Source: an uncultured Siphonobacter sp. (GTDB taxonomy: Bacteria; Bacteroidota; Bacteroidia; Cytophagales; Spirosomataceae). From it: 64,000 nucleotides of DNA. The first letter of the stretch is position 1. Each line of letters opens with the position of its first letter. A model generated the notes under the pieces. That model worked only from the letters and a program-made list of their open reading frames with translations, did no database searches and was not told where the DNA came from. Both the position numbers and the translations under genes were made by a program. The stretch is from NCBI GenBank assembly GCA_913774715.1, contig CAJYHS010000204.1, positions 1 through 64,000 on the forward strand. The letters run 5' to 3'. Below are positions 50,952 to 59,252 of the stretch, in pieces.

Positions 50952-53900
50952 ATGCGTGGGCTTCGGGTACTTTTGCTACTGGCTCTGTCCGTCTTTTTTT
51001 CGACCTGTTCGAAACTCAATGAAGTCGTTATTCGGGCGACAAACTTTGAAGATGAAATTCAATTAGCTCAAAATCTGGTTTTTACTTTTAATAAAGACCT
51101 CGTTCCTGAAGCAGAGCTGGGCACCTGGCAAAGCACGAAGTTCATCGAATTCGAACCCGCCATTCAGGGCCGATTCAAATGGGTCGGTAAAAACGAGCTG
51201 GTCTTCTCGCCCGCCGCTTCCTTCCAGCCCGCCACCGAGTATCAGGCCCGGCTTTCCGATAAGTTACTCACGCAGGTAAAAGAACAGTCGCTGGGCATTT
51301 CTTCCGAAAAACTACATTTCCATACGCCTTATCTGCAACTTCAAAATACTCAAGCTTACTGGACCAAAGCCAAAACGGGCGGGCAGGCCGTGGCGAAACT
51401 TCGGCTGAATTTCAACTATCCCATTTCCGGCGGTCAGGTAGGCTCCAAACTGAACATTACCCGAAAAGATGAAAAAGTCGGCTTTAGCGTAGCTCAACAG
51501 GGCACCACTGCTTCTTTACCATTAACCTTGTCCGGCATTCAGGAGGCCCAAACGCTGAACCTGAAATTAGACGCAGGTGTTCAGGCCGTTTCCACTTCGT
51601 ACCAGTCGAAAGAACCGCTGGAATTAAAGACGACTTTACCCGATCCGAAAACGCTGGAAATCGTTGGCGTAGAAACGGGTTTCGAGAATAATCGTGGTTT
51701 TATCAAAGTAACTACCACGCAGGAAATCAACCCTGAATCCATCGCTTCGGCCTATGCACTAAACGCCAGCACTAACACAAAAGCGGTTACTGAATACGAC
51801 AGTTTAGGAAACCCTTTACCCGCTAAAGAAACCAAAAGCAGCGTTCCTACGCAGACGGAGCTATTAGAAAACGGATTTATCATCCGAGGCGATTTCAACG
51901 AAACGGATACCTATACATTAACCTTTAACCAACAGTTGCGGGGCGTTCTCGGCCCTGCTCTTACGGATACGTACACCAAAGATTTATACTTTGGACGAAT
52001 GCCCGCCGCTCTGGAATTTATGCATAAAAAAGCGGTTTATCTGAGCTCCAAAGGGCACCGGAATGTGGCCGTTCAGGTAACCAATATCCCCAAAGTACAG
52101 GTTCGGATTTCGAAGATTTACGAGAACAATATTCTGGCTTACCTCCGTAACAACCGATACCGTGATTACCGCTACGAAAACGATGCTTACGTTGAAGGGG
52201 GCTATGTCTATTCTGAAGATGGTGGAACGTACTCGGATCTGGTGGTTAACAAAACCATTGAAACCGAAGATTTACCTAAAAACGGCGGCGTTTCCTTACT
52301 GAACCTCAGCTTACCTGACCCGACGAACCAGTTCCGGGGAATTTATCTGGTTTCGTTGAATTCAGCCGATGAGTATTACCATTCCGCCACCAAGCTGGTT
52401 AGCATTTCGGACATCGGTTTAGTGACTAAAAACTCGGGTGATGAGTGCCTGGTTTTTGCTCATTCCATCCGCTCCACTGAACCGCTGAGTAATGTTGAAA
52501 TCAAGCTAGTCTCTTCGAACAACCAGACCATTCAAACCGCCAAAACCGACTCGAAAGGCATTGCTTTATTTAAAGACTTAAAAGAAACTTCTTTCACTAC
52601 GGCACTGGTAACGGCTCAGACCGAAGACGATTTCAATTATCTTTTTCTGGAAGATACGCAGGTGCCCACCAGTCGATTTGAAGTAGACGGCAAGCGGGAT
52701 AATAACTCGGGTTTTGAAGCTTTCCTCTACGGTGACCGCAATATTTACCGCCCCGGTGAGACGGTGCATTTCAATACTATTGTTCGTAAACATAATTGGG
52801 AAACCCCGGGTGAAATTCCACTAAAAATTCGCTTTCTGATGCCTAACGGTCGGGAATACCGAACGCTTCGCCTGACTACCAACGCCCAGGGATCCGTAGC
52901 CGCCGATATTCCCCTTGAGACAGCAGTAGTGACCGGAACGTATCAGCTGGAAGTACTGAACGCCAATGACGTAATCCTGACTTCGCAGTCCATTTCGGTA
53001 GAAGAATTCATGCCCGATCGGATCAAAGTCGAAGTACGATCCCCGAAAGAACGCTATAACTCCGGTGAAACGGCCACCATTTCGGCCACAGCTACCAACC
53101 TCTTTGGCCCTCCGGCATCGGATCGGAATTATGAGATGGAAGTACAAGTAAAGCGGCAGCTTTTTCAGCCCAAGGGTTACGAAAGTTTTGTCTTCGACAT
53201 ACAGGATCATACCAAATTTGAACACATGGTTCGGCAGGGTAAGACTAATGCCGCCGGAATCGCCATGGAAGGATTCGTATTACCCGCCAGCTGGCAGGAC
53301 ATGGGGCTGCTGGAAGCCAAAGCTTTTGTAACTGTCTTCGACGAAACGGGCCGTCCGGTGAATCGTTTGCAGAAATTTACAGTGCAGACACAGCCCGTTT
53401 TATACGGCATTGGCATGCCCGATACTTATGTAGGCACCAATGCTCCGGTTACGATTCCACTCGTAGCCTTAAACTCGGAAGGAAAGCCTCAACAGGCTCA
53501 GGGCCAGATTGACATTGTCAAACACGATTACCAGACGGTGATTGAGAAAAACACGGATGGTTCGATGAAGTATTCGTCCAAAAAGCAATCAAAAATCGTT
53601 TTCAGTCGAGCCGTTACCTTTGCTAAAGGCCGGGCTTCGGTGAGTTATGCTCCGCCCGTTTCCGGGGAATACGAAGTTCGCCTGCATCGGGCAGGTTCGC
53701 GAAACTGGACGAGTCAGTCGTTTTACGCCTATGGGTACGGTCAAACCAGTTCCACGGCTTTTGAAGTAAACAATGAAGGTCAGGTAGAAATGACGTTCGA
53801 TAAACCTTCCTATCAAGTTGGCGATCAAGCGAAAGTATTATTCAAGACGCCTTTCTCGGGAAAACTGCTGGTTACCATCGAACGCAATCGTGTGCTTGAG

Positions 53901-56420
53901 CATCACGTATTAACCACCGACAACAAATCTGCCGAGCTAAGTTTCTCGGTGGGGAAAGAGCACCTGCCCAACGTTTACGTTGCAGCGACGCTTTTCCGGG
54001 AAATGAACGACGAAGACTTACCACTGACGGTAGCTCACGGGTATGCTCCGGTTATGGTTTCGGATGCCGATAATCAATTAGACGTAGCGATTACTTCCGT
54101 CGAAAAATCCCGGTCAAAAACGCGTCAGACGATTCGCGTAAAAACCGCCCGAAATGCTCAGGTAACCCTGGCCGTGGTGGACGAAGGCATTCTTCAACTG
54201 AAAAACTACAAATCTCCTGATGTCTATGGTTTCTTTTATCAGAAGCGTGCCCTGGAAGTGAATGGCTACGATCTCTACGCCTATCTGCATCCCGAATTAG
54301 GCATTCGCTCGCGAAGCTCTGTCGGTGGAGATGGGTTTGATATGGAAAAACGAGTCAATCCACTGGCGAATGGCCGGGTAAAACTCGTGGCTGTATGGAG
54401 TGGCATTTTGCAGACGAATGCCAGCGGTGAGGCCAGCTTTAACGTAGACATTCCCCAGTTCTCGGGTGATTTACGAATCATGGCCGTAGCCTATAAAGAT
54501 CAGGCCTTTGGCTCAGCTACGCAGCACATTAAAGTGGCCGACCCGCTGGTGATTAGCACGGCCCTGCCCCGTTTTGCCAGTCCTTCCGATGAACTGATCG
54601 TTCCGGTTAACATTACGAATACCACGAAGAAAGCAGCCTCCATAACCGCAACGTTGCAAACGACGGGAGCCTTACAAAACCAAACACCAGCTCCGCAGGC
54701 TATCAACATCAATCCTGATGCCGAAGGCCGGGTTACTTTCAGCGTAAAAGCCGCTCAGGCCATCGGTACGGGTAAGGTCAAAGTGTCGGTCAAAGGACTG
54801 GGAGAAACGTTTACGGAAGAGGTTGATCTTACCGTTCGACCTAGCGTCGGTTTGGTGAAAACTTCGGTTTCAGGAACGGTAACTGCCGGGCAAACGGCTA
54901 CCTTACCGCTTTCGCTTCAGGACTTTGTTCCCGGAACCGTTAAGGCTTCGCTGCGGGTTAGTCGCTCGCCTTTGGTTTCGCTCTCGGATCGGCTCGATCA
55001 TTTACTGAGTTACCCCTACGGCTGTCTGGAGCAATCGGTTTCGGCGGCGTTTCCTCAGTTATACTTCGCCGATCTGGTCAAGACGATTCAAACGGATCGA
55101 AAACCGTACCTGAAGTCTGGTAACTCAGACCTGAACCCAGCGGCCAATGTAGGGGCAGCTTTACGTAAAATTGAAACGTTGCAGTTGTATAACGGCGGTT
55201 TAGCCATGTGGCAGGCGGGTCAACGCGACGAATGGTGGGCTACAGCCTATGCCGTACATTTCATGATTGAAGCTCAAAAAGCGGGTTATGAAGTAAATGC
55301 TACTACGCTGAGTAAGGCACTGGATTACCTCAATCAACAGGTAAGCAAGCAGGCCCATGAGAAGGCCGTTATTCACAATGAAGACGGCAGCATCACGAAT
55401 CGAATGCAGGCCCGTCGTGAAACCATTTACAGCCTCTATGTTCTGTCGCTGGCGGGTCGTTCCAACCGTTCGGTGATGAACTATTATAAGGCAAACACGT
55501 CTTTACTGACCACTGACTCGCGGTATTTGCTGGCGGCGGCCTTCGGTTCGCTCGGCGATGAACCCAGTAAATTGACCTTATTACCCAAACAGTATCCTGC
55601 CGATCAAAGTCCGCGACAAACCGGAGGTAGCTTCTCCAGCCCCATTCGGAATCAGGCTTTAGTCTTGAATACTTTACTGGAAACGGATCCGAATAATATT
55701 CAAATTCCGGGGTTAGCTCGTCAGCTTTCAGCGGCGGTACAACAGAATCGGTGGTTATCTACGCAGGAAGAAAGCTTTGCTCTGCTTGCTTTGGGTAAAC
55801 TGGCCAAACAGTCGGCTGCCTCTACCGCTACCGCTCAGATCAAGTCCGCCGGACGTTCATTAGCGTCATTTACAGGTAAGGATTTATTACTCAACAAGGG
55901 ATTACAAACGCCACTCACCTTTACTACTTCGGGCAAAGGTTCGCTGTATTATTTCGCTCAGGCGGAAGGCTTATCACAGAGTAATACCGTTCCGCTGGGT
56001 GATCAGATTCTGGAAGTTCGTAAACAGTATCTCGACCGGAGCGGACAGCCCATTACCCGTAATCTTCGACAAAATGAGTTAATTGTCGTTCGGGTAACGG
56101 TGCGAACGCAGAATGGATTACCCGTTGAAAATGTGGTGATCACGGATATGTTACCGGCAGGTCTGGAAATTGAAAACCCACGCATTACGCCCGAACGGGA
56201 TTTAAGCTGGATCAAGGGCCAAGCTTACCCTGATCACTTTGATTTACGTGATGACCGGATTCATTATTTCGTGAATGTTTCCGGGAAACCCCAAACGTAT
56301 TATTACTTAGCCCGGGCCGTATCCAAAGGTAAATTCACCGCTGGTCCGGTATCAGCCGATGCGATGTATAATGGCGAGTACCGAAGTTATTCGGGCGGGG
56401 GAATGGTAACGGTTGAATGA
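50952..56420 (+). CDS. Bacterial alpha-2-macroglobulin lipoprotein
   Basis: The 1822-residue protein begins with a lipoprotein signal (LLLLALSVFFSTC, Cys at about 19). It continues with many MG beta-sandwich domains (for example GDRNIYRPGETVHFNTIVRK and SKTRQTIRVKTARNAQVTLAVVDEGIL). The thioester motif is YPYGCLEQ, with Cys1358, inside the alpha-helical domain that continues NGGLAMWQAGQRDEWWATAY. The bait region should lie between these parts. Family members trap proteases in the periplasm and crosslink through the thioester. The usual penicillin-binding partner PbpC is not adjacent. The length is within the 1500-2000 range of the family. Confidence 0.95.
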   Translation: MRGLRVLLLLALSVFFSTCSKLNEVVIRATNFEDEIQLAQNLVFTFNKDLVPEAELGTWQSTKFIEFEPAIQGRFKWVGKNELVFSPAASFQPATEYQARLSDKLLTQVKEQSLGISSEKLHFHTPYLQLQNTQAYWTKAKTGGQAVAKLRLNFNYPISGGQVGSKLNITRKDEKVGFSVAQQGTTASLPLTLSGIQEAQTLNLKLDAGVQAVSTSYQSKEPLELKTTLPDPKTLEIVGVETGFENNRGFIKVTTTQEINPESIASAYALNASTNTKAVTEYDSLGNPLPAKETKSSVPTQTELLENGFIIRGDFNETDTYTLTFNQQLRGVLGPALTDTYTKDLYFGRMPAALEFMHKKAVYLSSKGHRNVAVQVTNIPKVQVRISKIYENNILAYLRNNRYRDYRYENDAYVEGGYVYSEDGGTYSDLVVNKTIETEDLPKNGGVSLLNLSLPDPTNQFRGIYLVSLNSADEYYHSATKLVSISDIGLVTKNSGDECLVFAHSIRSTEPLSNVEIKLVSSNNQTIQTAKTDSKGIALFKDLKETSFTTALVTAQTEDDFNYLFLEDTQVPTSRFEVDGKRDNNSGFEAFLYGDRNIYRPGETVHFNTIVRKHNWETPGEIPLKIRFLMPNGREYRTLRLTTNAQGSVAADIPLETAVVTGTYQLEVLNANDVILTSQSISVEEFMPDRIKVEVRSPKERYNSGETATISATATNLFGPPASDRNYEMEVQVKRQLFQPKGYESFVFDIQDHTKFEHMVRQGKTNAAGIAMEGFVLPASWQDMGLLEAKAFVTVFDETGRPVNRLQKFTVQTQPVLYGIGMPDTYVGTNAPVTIPLVALNSEGKPQQAQGQIDIVKHDYQTVIEKNTDGSMKYSSKKQSKIVFSRAVTFAKGRASVSYAPPVSGEYEVRLHRAGSRNWTSQSFYAYGYGQTSSTAFEVNNEGQVEMTFDKPSYQVGDQAKVLFKTPFSGKLLVTIERNRVLEHHVLTTDNKSAELSFSVGKEHLPNVYVAATLFREMNDEDLPLTVAHGYAPVMVSDADNQLDVAITSVEKSRSKTRQTIRVKTARNAQVTLAVVDEGILQLKNYKSPDVYGFFYQKRALEVNGYDLYAYLHPELGIRSRSSVGGDGFDMEKRVNPLANGRVKLVAVWSGILQTNASGEASFNVDIPQFSGDLRIMAVAYKDQAFGSATQHIKVADPLVISTALPRFASPSDELIVPVNITNTTKKAASITATLQTTGALQNQTPAPQAININPDAEGRVTFSVKAAQAIGTGKVKVSVKGLGETFTEEVDLTVRPSVGLVKTSVSGTVTAGQTATLPLSLQDFVPGTVKASLRVSRSPLVSLSDRLDHLLSYPYGCLEQSVSAAFPQLYFADLVKTIQTDRKPYLKSGNSDLNPAANVGAALRKIETLQLYNGGLAMWQAGQRDEWWATAYAVHFMIEAQKAGYEVNATTLSKALDYLNQQVSKQAHEKAVIHNEDGSITNRMQARRETIYSLYVLSLAGRSNRSVMNYYKANTSLLTTDSRYLLAAAFGSLGDEPSKLTLLPKQYPADQSPRQTGGSFSSPIRNQALVLNTLLETDPNNIQIPGLARQLSAAVQQNRWLSTQEESFALLALGKLAKQSAASTATAQIKSAGRSLASFTGKDLLLNKGLQTPLTFTTSGKGSLYYFAQAEGLSQSNTVPLGDQILEVRKQYLDRSGQPITRNLRQNELIVVRVTVRTQNGLPVENVVITDMLPAGLEIENPRITPERDLSWIKGQAYPDHFDLRDDRIHYFVNVSGKPQTYYYLARAVSKGKFTAGPVSADAMYNGEYRSYSGGGMVTVE

Positions 56421-56440
56421 AACCCTCTTATATCCTCTAG

Positions 56441-56460
56441 AGACGCGATGAATCGCGTCT
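56441..56460. repeat. AGACGCGAT palindromic repeat, first copy
   Basis: AGACGCGAT-GA-ATCGCGTCT is a 9-bp perfect palindrome just after the A2M stop. The same core recurs at 57530-57550. It may also act as terminator for A2M, but it has no T-tract. Confidence 0.7.
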
Positions 56461-56553
56461 GGGCAAAACGTAGCTTTCAGGCACCATTCGGGAATTACAA
56501 ATCTCTGACCAATTGCTTTCAGATTGCAAATCCGAAAGAGCACTAAAGATGCC

Positions 56554-56579
56554 GCTGCCAGCCAAAAAAGGCTGGCAGC
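56554..56579. repeat. GCTGCCAGCC palindromic repeat
   Basis: GCTGCCAGCC, six A residues and GGCTGGCAGC form a 10-bp hairpin, a member of the family seen at 50649, 50757 and 17789. With the AGACGCGAT copy it occupies the 415-bp gap 56421-56835, in which I see no gene. Confidence 0.7.
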
Positions 56580-56835
56580 ACTACTCCAGGCAATAAAGTA
56601 TATAATGCTATTTACGCATTTCAATGCCACTCCTGAATAACCTACGTTTGCCTAACCCCAACCTTCTCCATACTATCCGGCCAGAGGCCTATCTGGCTAT
56701 TTTGTCACTCGGCGGAGCAAGGCTACTGCGAAAGAGCCTTAGCTTTCTTTTACGCGATGGATCTCATCTCTACATTCTCGATTGTGCGTATTTTCCGAAA
56801 AAAAGGCTTTTATTTCGTATCGAAAATGTAGAATT

Positions 56836-57519
56836 ATGAAAATTCTGGTGGTTGAAGACGAACAGGATGTTGCCTCTTTTATTAAAAGTGGACTGGAAGA
56901 TTATGGCCTCGAAGCAGACATTGCCGACGATGCCTTCCGGGCTCAGCAATTCTTGAAGGATCATGAATACGGAACGGTCATTCTGGATGTGAATCTGCCG
57001 ATTATGAACGGTTTTGAGCTTTGTAAAATCATTCGGGAGAAATACGAAGACGTGTCTATCCTGATGCTAACGGCTTTCGGAACGACCGACAATGTCCTGA
57101 CGGGCTTTGATGCCGGGGCGGATGATTACCTGGTCAAACCCTTTGAGTTTCGGGAATTAATGGCTCGGTTGCGGGCGTTGAACCGTCGTCGGTTGACCGT
57201 TCCGACGGAAGCCGTGATCCTGAAAATCGCTGATCTGGAGTACAATCAGAAAAGTAAAACGCTGAAACGCGATAATCAGAAAATCAGTCTGACGGCCCGT
57301 GAACTGGCCTTACTGGAGTTTTTCCTGAAAAATCAGAACCGGGCTCTATCCCGGAGCGAAATCGCTGAGAAAGTCTGGGATGTGAACTTCGACACGGGTA
57401 CGAACGTGGTAGATGTTTACGTGAATTACCTCCGCAAAAAGATTGATAAAGACTTCTCGCCCAAGCTGATTCATACCATCAGCGGAATTGGGTACATCAT
57501 GCAGGAAGTGCAGGATTAA
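56836..57519 (+). CDS. OmpR/PhoB-family response regulator
   Basis: I chose ATG 56836 (MKILVVEDEQDVASF), giving 227 residues; the longer frame from 56782 adds a non-conserved stretch. The receiver has phosphoacceptor Asp51 (VILDVNLPIMNGFEL), the switch threonine in LTAFGTTD and Lys101 in DYLVKPFEF. The C-terminal winged helix (ISLTARELALLEFFLKN, SRSEIAEKVWDVNFDTGTNVVDVYVNYLRKKID) is of the OmpR/PhoB type. It is followed after 131 bp by the kinase gene. Its likely target is the phased site before the SulP gene. Confidence 0.95.
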   Translation: MKILVVEDEQDVASFIKSGLEDYGLEADIADDAFRAQQFLKDHEYGTVILDVNLPIMNGFELCKIIREKYEDVSILMLTAFGTTDNVLTGFDAGADDYLVKPFEFRELMARLRALNRRRLTVPTEAVILKIADLEYNQKSKTLKRDNQKISLTARELALLEFFLKNQNRALSRSEIAEKVWDVNFDTGTNVVDVYVNYLRKKIDKDFSPKLIHTISGIGYIMQEVQD

Positions 57520-57529
57520 TGGTAGGTAG

Positions 57530-57550
57530 AGACGCGACTGTATCGCGTCT
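57530..57550. repeat. AGACGCGA palindromic repeat, second copy
   Basis: AGACGCGA, a 5-base loop and TCGCGTCT form an 8-bp hairpin between the response regulator and kinase genes; flanks AGAG and GGG match the copy at 56441. Confidence 0.7.
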
Positions 57551-57590
57551 GGGTAGAGGCGGTTTTGCTTACCTTTCATTGCCCCCAAGC

Positions 57591-57615
57591 CGAGACGCCA
57601 TAAATGGACGTCTCG
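57591..57615. repeat. Related CGAGACG palindrome
   Basis: CGAGACG and CGTCTCG pair over 7 bp with an inner CCA/TGG stem and one bulged A. It is a divergent relative of the AGACGCGA family, in the same 131-bp gap. Confidence 0.5.
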
Positions 57616-57650
57616 ACAAAAAACAGAACCTTCAAACCACGTTTGCTCCC

Positions 57651-59027
57651 ATGAAAATCAGGTCTAAACTTTCCGTCACTTTTTTGCTCATTGTGGCGGC
57701 CAACCTGATTCTTTTTTCGTCGGTGGTTTACTTCGTTTCGGAATATTTCCGGCAGAGGGATTTTTACTTGCGTCTGACCGACAAAGCTAAAACGACGGCC
57801 CGACTGCTCATTGAAGAGCAGAAAATTGATGCCAAACTTCTCCAGCTTTTCGAACGCAATAACCTCACCTCCTTACCGCAGGAGCAGATCATTGTATATA
57901 ACCTTCAGGGTAAAATCATCTATGAAAGTGAAAATCGCCCGGATCGGATTGTAGACGAACTGGATTTACTGAATCGGGTCAGGCAAAAGAATGAAGTATT
58001 TGTTCGCTACGGTAAAAAGGAAATTGTCGGATTAATCTATGAGCACGACGATACCAACCTGATCATCATCGCTTCCGCTTACGATGAATACGGGTTAACG
58101 GAAATGAAGCACCTGCGTACGATTCTGGGGTTTGGACTGGTTTTTAGCTTAACACTGGTAGGGATTTCAGGCTGGTTTTTCGCGGGTCGTGCCTTACAAC
58201 CCATTTCTGACGTGGTTCAACAGGTAGGCCAAATCAAAGCTCTCAACCTGAATCAACGCGTTGTGGCGGGTAATGACCACGATGAGATTGCTCAGTTGGC
58301 CCATACATTCAACTCCATGCTCGACCGGGTTCAGAAAGCGTTCCAGGTACAGCGGGATTTTGTGGCCAATGCCTCCCACGAATTACGCACGCCGCTTACC
58401 ATCATTACCGGTCAAATTGAAGTAACTCTGATTAAACCCCGCACAGCGGAAGAACACGAAGCCAAATGGAAAACGGTACTGGAAGCGATTAAGCGGTTGA
58501 ATAACCTTTCCAATAATCTACTCGAACTCGCTCAGGTCAGTCAGGATGATTCTACCGTTACCTTTCAGGAAGTTTCGCTCGATGAAGTCATTTACGATGC
58601 GGCCAAGTTATTGACTACCAAGCATCCGCATTACCAGATGATTTTTTCCTTCGAAGGAATGACGGCGGAGTTTCAGCCGGAGTTAATCGTCAAAGGAAAT
58701 CAATCCCTGTTAACCACCGCTTTTCTTAATTTAATGGAAAATGGCTGTAAATTTTCGGAGAATAATCAGGTTAAGGTAACCCTGGGCGTACATTCCGAAG
58801 GGGCTACCGTCAGCTTCGCCGATCAGGGTGTAGGTATTAGCGAGGAGGATCTGAAACACATTTATGAGCCGTTTTTTCGAGCCGATAATGTAAAGCGAAT
58901 CCATGGCTATGGCATTGGATTACCTCTCACGCACCGGATCGTGCAATTGCATCACGGCACGATTCACGTCGTCTCTCAACCGGGAGCTGGCACCACTATG
59001 ACCGTTCATCTTCCCCGAATTTTCTAA
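57651..59027 (+). CDS. Sensor histidine kinase with HAMP domain
   Basis: From ATG 57651 (MKIRSKLSVTFLL) the protein has 458 residues; the frame upstream runs through repeats and is not coding. Two membrane segments (about 8-29 and 150-175) enclose a periplasmic sensor of about 120 residues without a known fold. HAMP comes next, then the H-box FVANASHELRTPLTII with His243, the N-box NLMENGCKFSENNQ and the G-boxes DQGVGISEED and GYGIGLPL. It is the partner of the response regulator. The signal is unknown. Confidence 0.93.
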   Translation: MKIRSKLSVTFLLIVAANLILFSSVVYFVSEYFRQRDFYLRLTDKAKTTARLLIEEQKIDAKLLQLFERNNLTSLPQEQIIVYNLQGKIIYESENRPDRIVDELDLLNRVRQKNEVFVRYGKKEIVGLIYEHDDTNLIIIASAYDEYGLTEMKHLRTILGFGLVFSLTLVGISGWFFAGRALQPISDVVQQVGQIKALNLNQRVVAGNDHDEIAQLAHTFNSMLDRVQKAFQVQRDFVANASHELRTPLTIITGQIEVTLIKPRTAEEHEAKWKTVLEAIKRLNNLSNNLLELAQVSQDDSTVTFQEVSLDEVIYDAAKLLTTKHPHYQMIFSFEGMTAEFQPELIVKGNQSLLTTAFLNLMENGCKFSENNQVKVTLGVHSEGATVSFADQGVGISEEDLKHIYEPFFRADNVKRIHGYGIGLPLTHRIVQLHHGTIHVVSQPGAGTTMTVHLPRIF

Positions 59028-59094
59028 TCGATTTCTAATCGTTCTCTCATCATTCTCTAATAACCTTCTAATGGACTCTTAATGTCCTGTAATT
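59022..59094 (+). promoter_or_regulatory. Six to seven 11-bp-phased TTCTAAT repeats, candidate OmpR-type operator
   Basis: Heptamers start exactly every 11 bases at 59022 (TTCTAAT), 59033 (TTCTAAT), 59044 (CTCTCAT), 59055 (CTCTAAT), 59066 (TTCTAAT) and 59077 (TCTTAAT), with a weaker one at 59088 (TGTAATT). Four variable bases separate them. Direct repeats with one-turn spacing are the typical binding pattern of OmpR/PhoB-family regulators. The array begins at the stop codon of the histidine kinase and ends 10 bp before a -7 box, so it replaces the -33 region of the SulP promoter. Confidence 0.65.
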
Positions 59095-59104
59095 TCCCCT
59101 TTCT

Positions 59105-59112
59105 TACCTTTG
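59105..59112 (+). promoter_or_regulatory. -7 box of the SulP gene
   Basis: TACCTTTG is an exact TAnnTTTG match 141 bases before ATG 59253. No good -33 element is present; the phased repeats lie there instead, as expected for an activated promoter. Confidence 0.5.
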
Positions 59113-59252
59113 TACTAGGCTAAAAAACGTTCATTTTCAGCTTCTTTTTAAGCAGAAAGTAATCCAATTCTATCCTGCCCACGTGAGATTCTCTGGCTTC
59201 GTCTGGAGAATGTTGATCGTAGATAGTGTCTTCATTTAAGCCATTTCTACAC

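Noticed and set aside
56624-56839. 71-codon plus-strand frame before the response regulator
   Set aside because: It overlaps the regulator start, has no recognisable features and lies in a gap with repeats.
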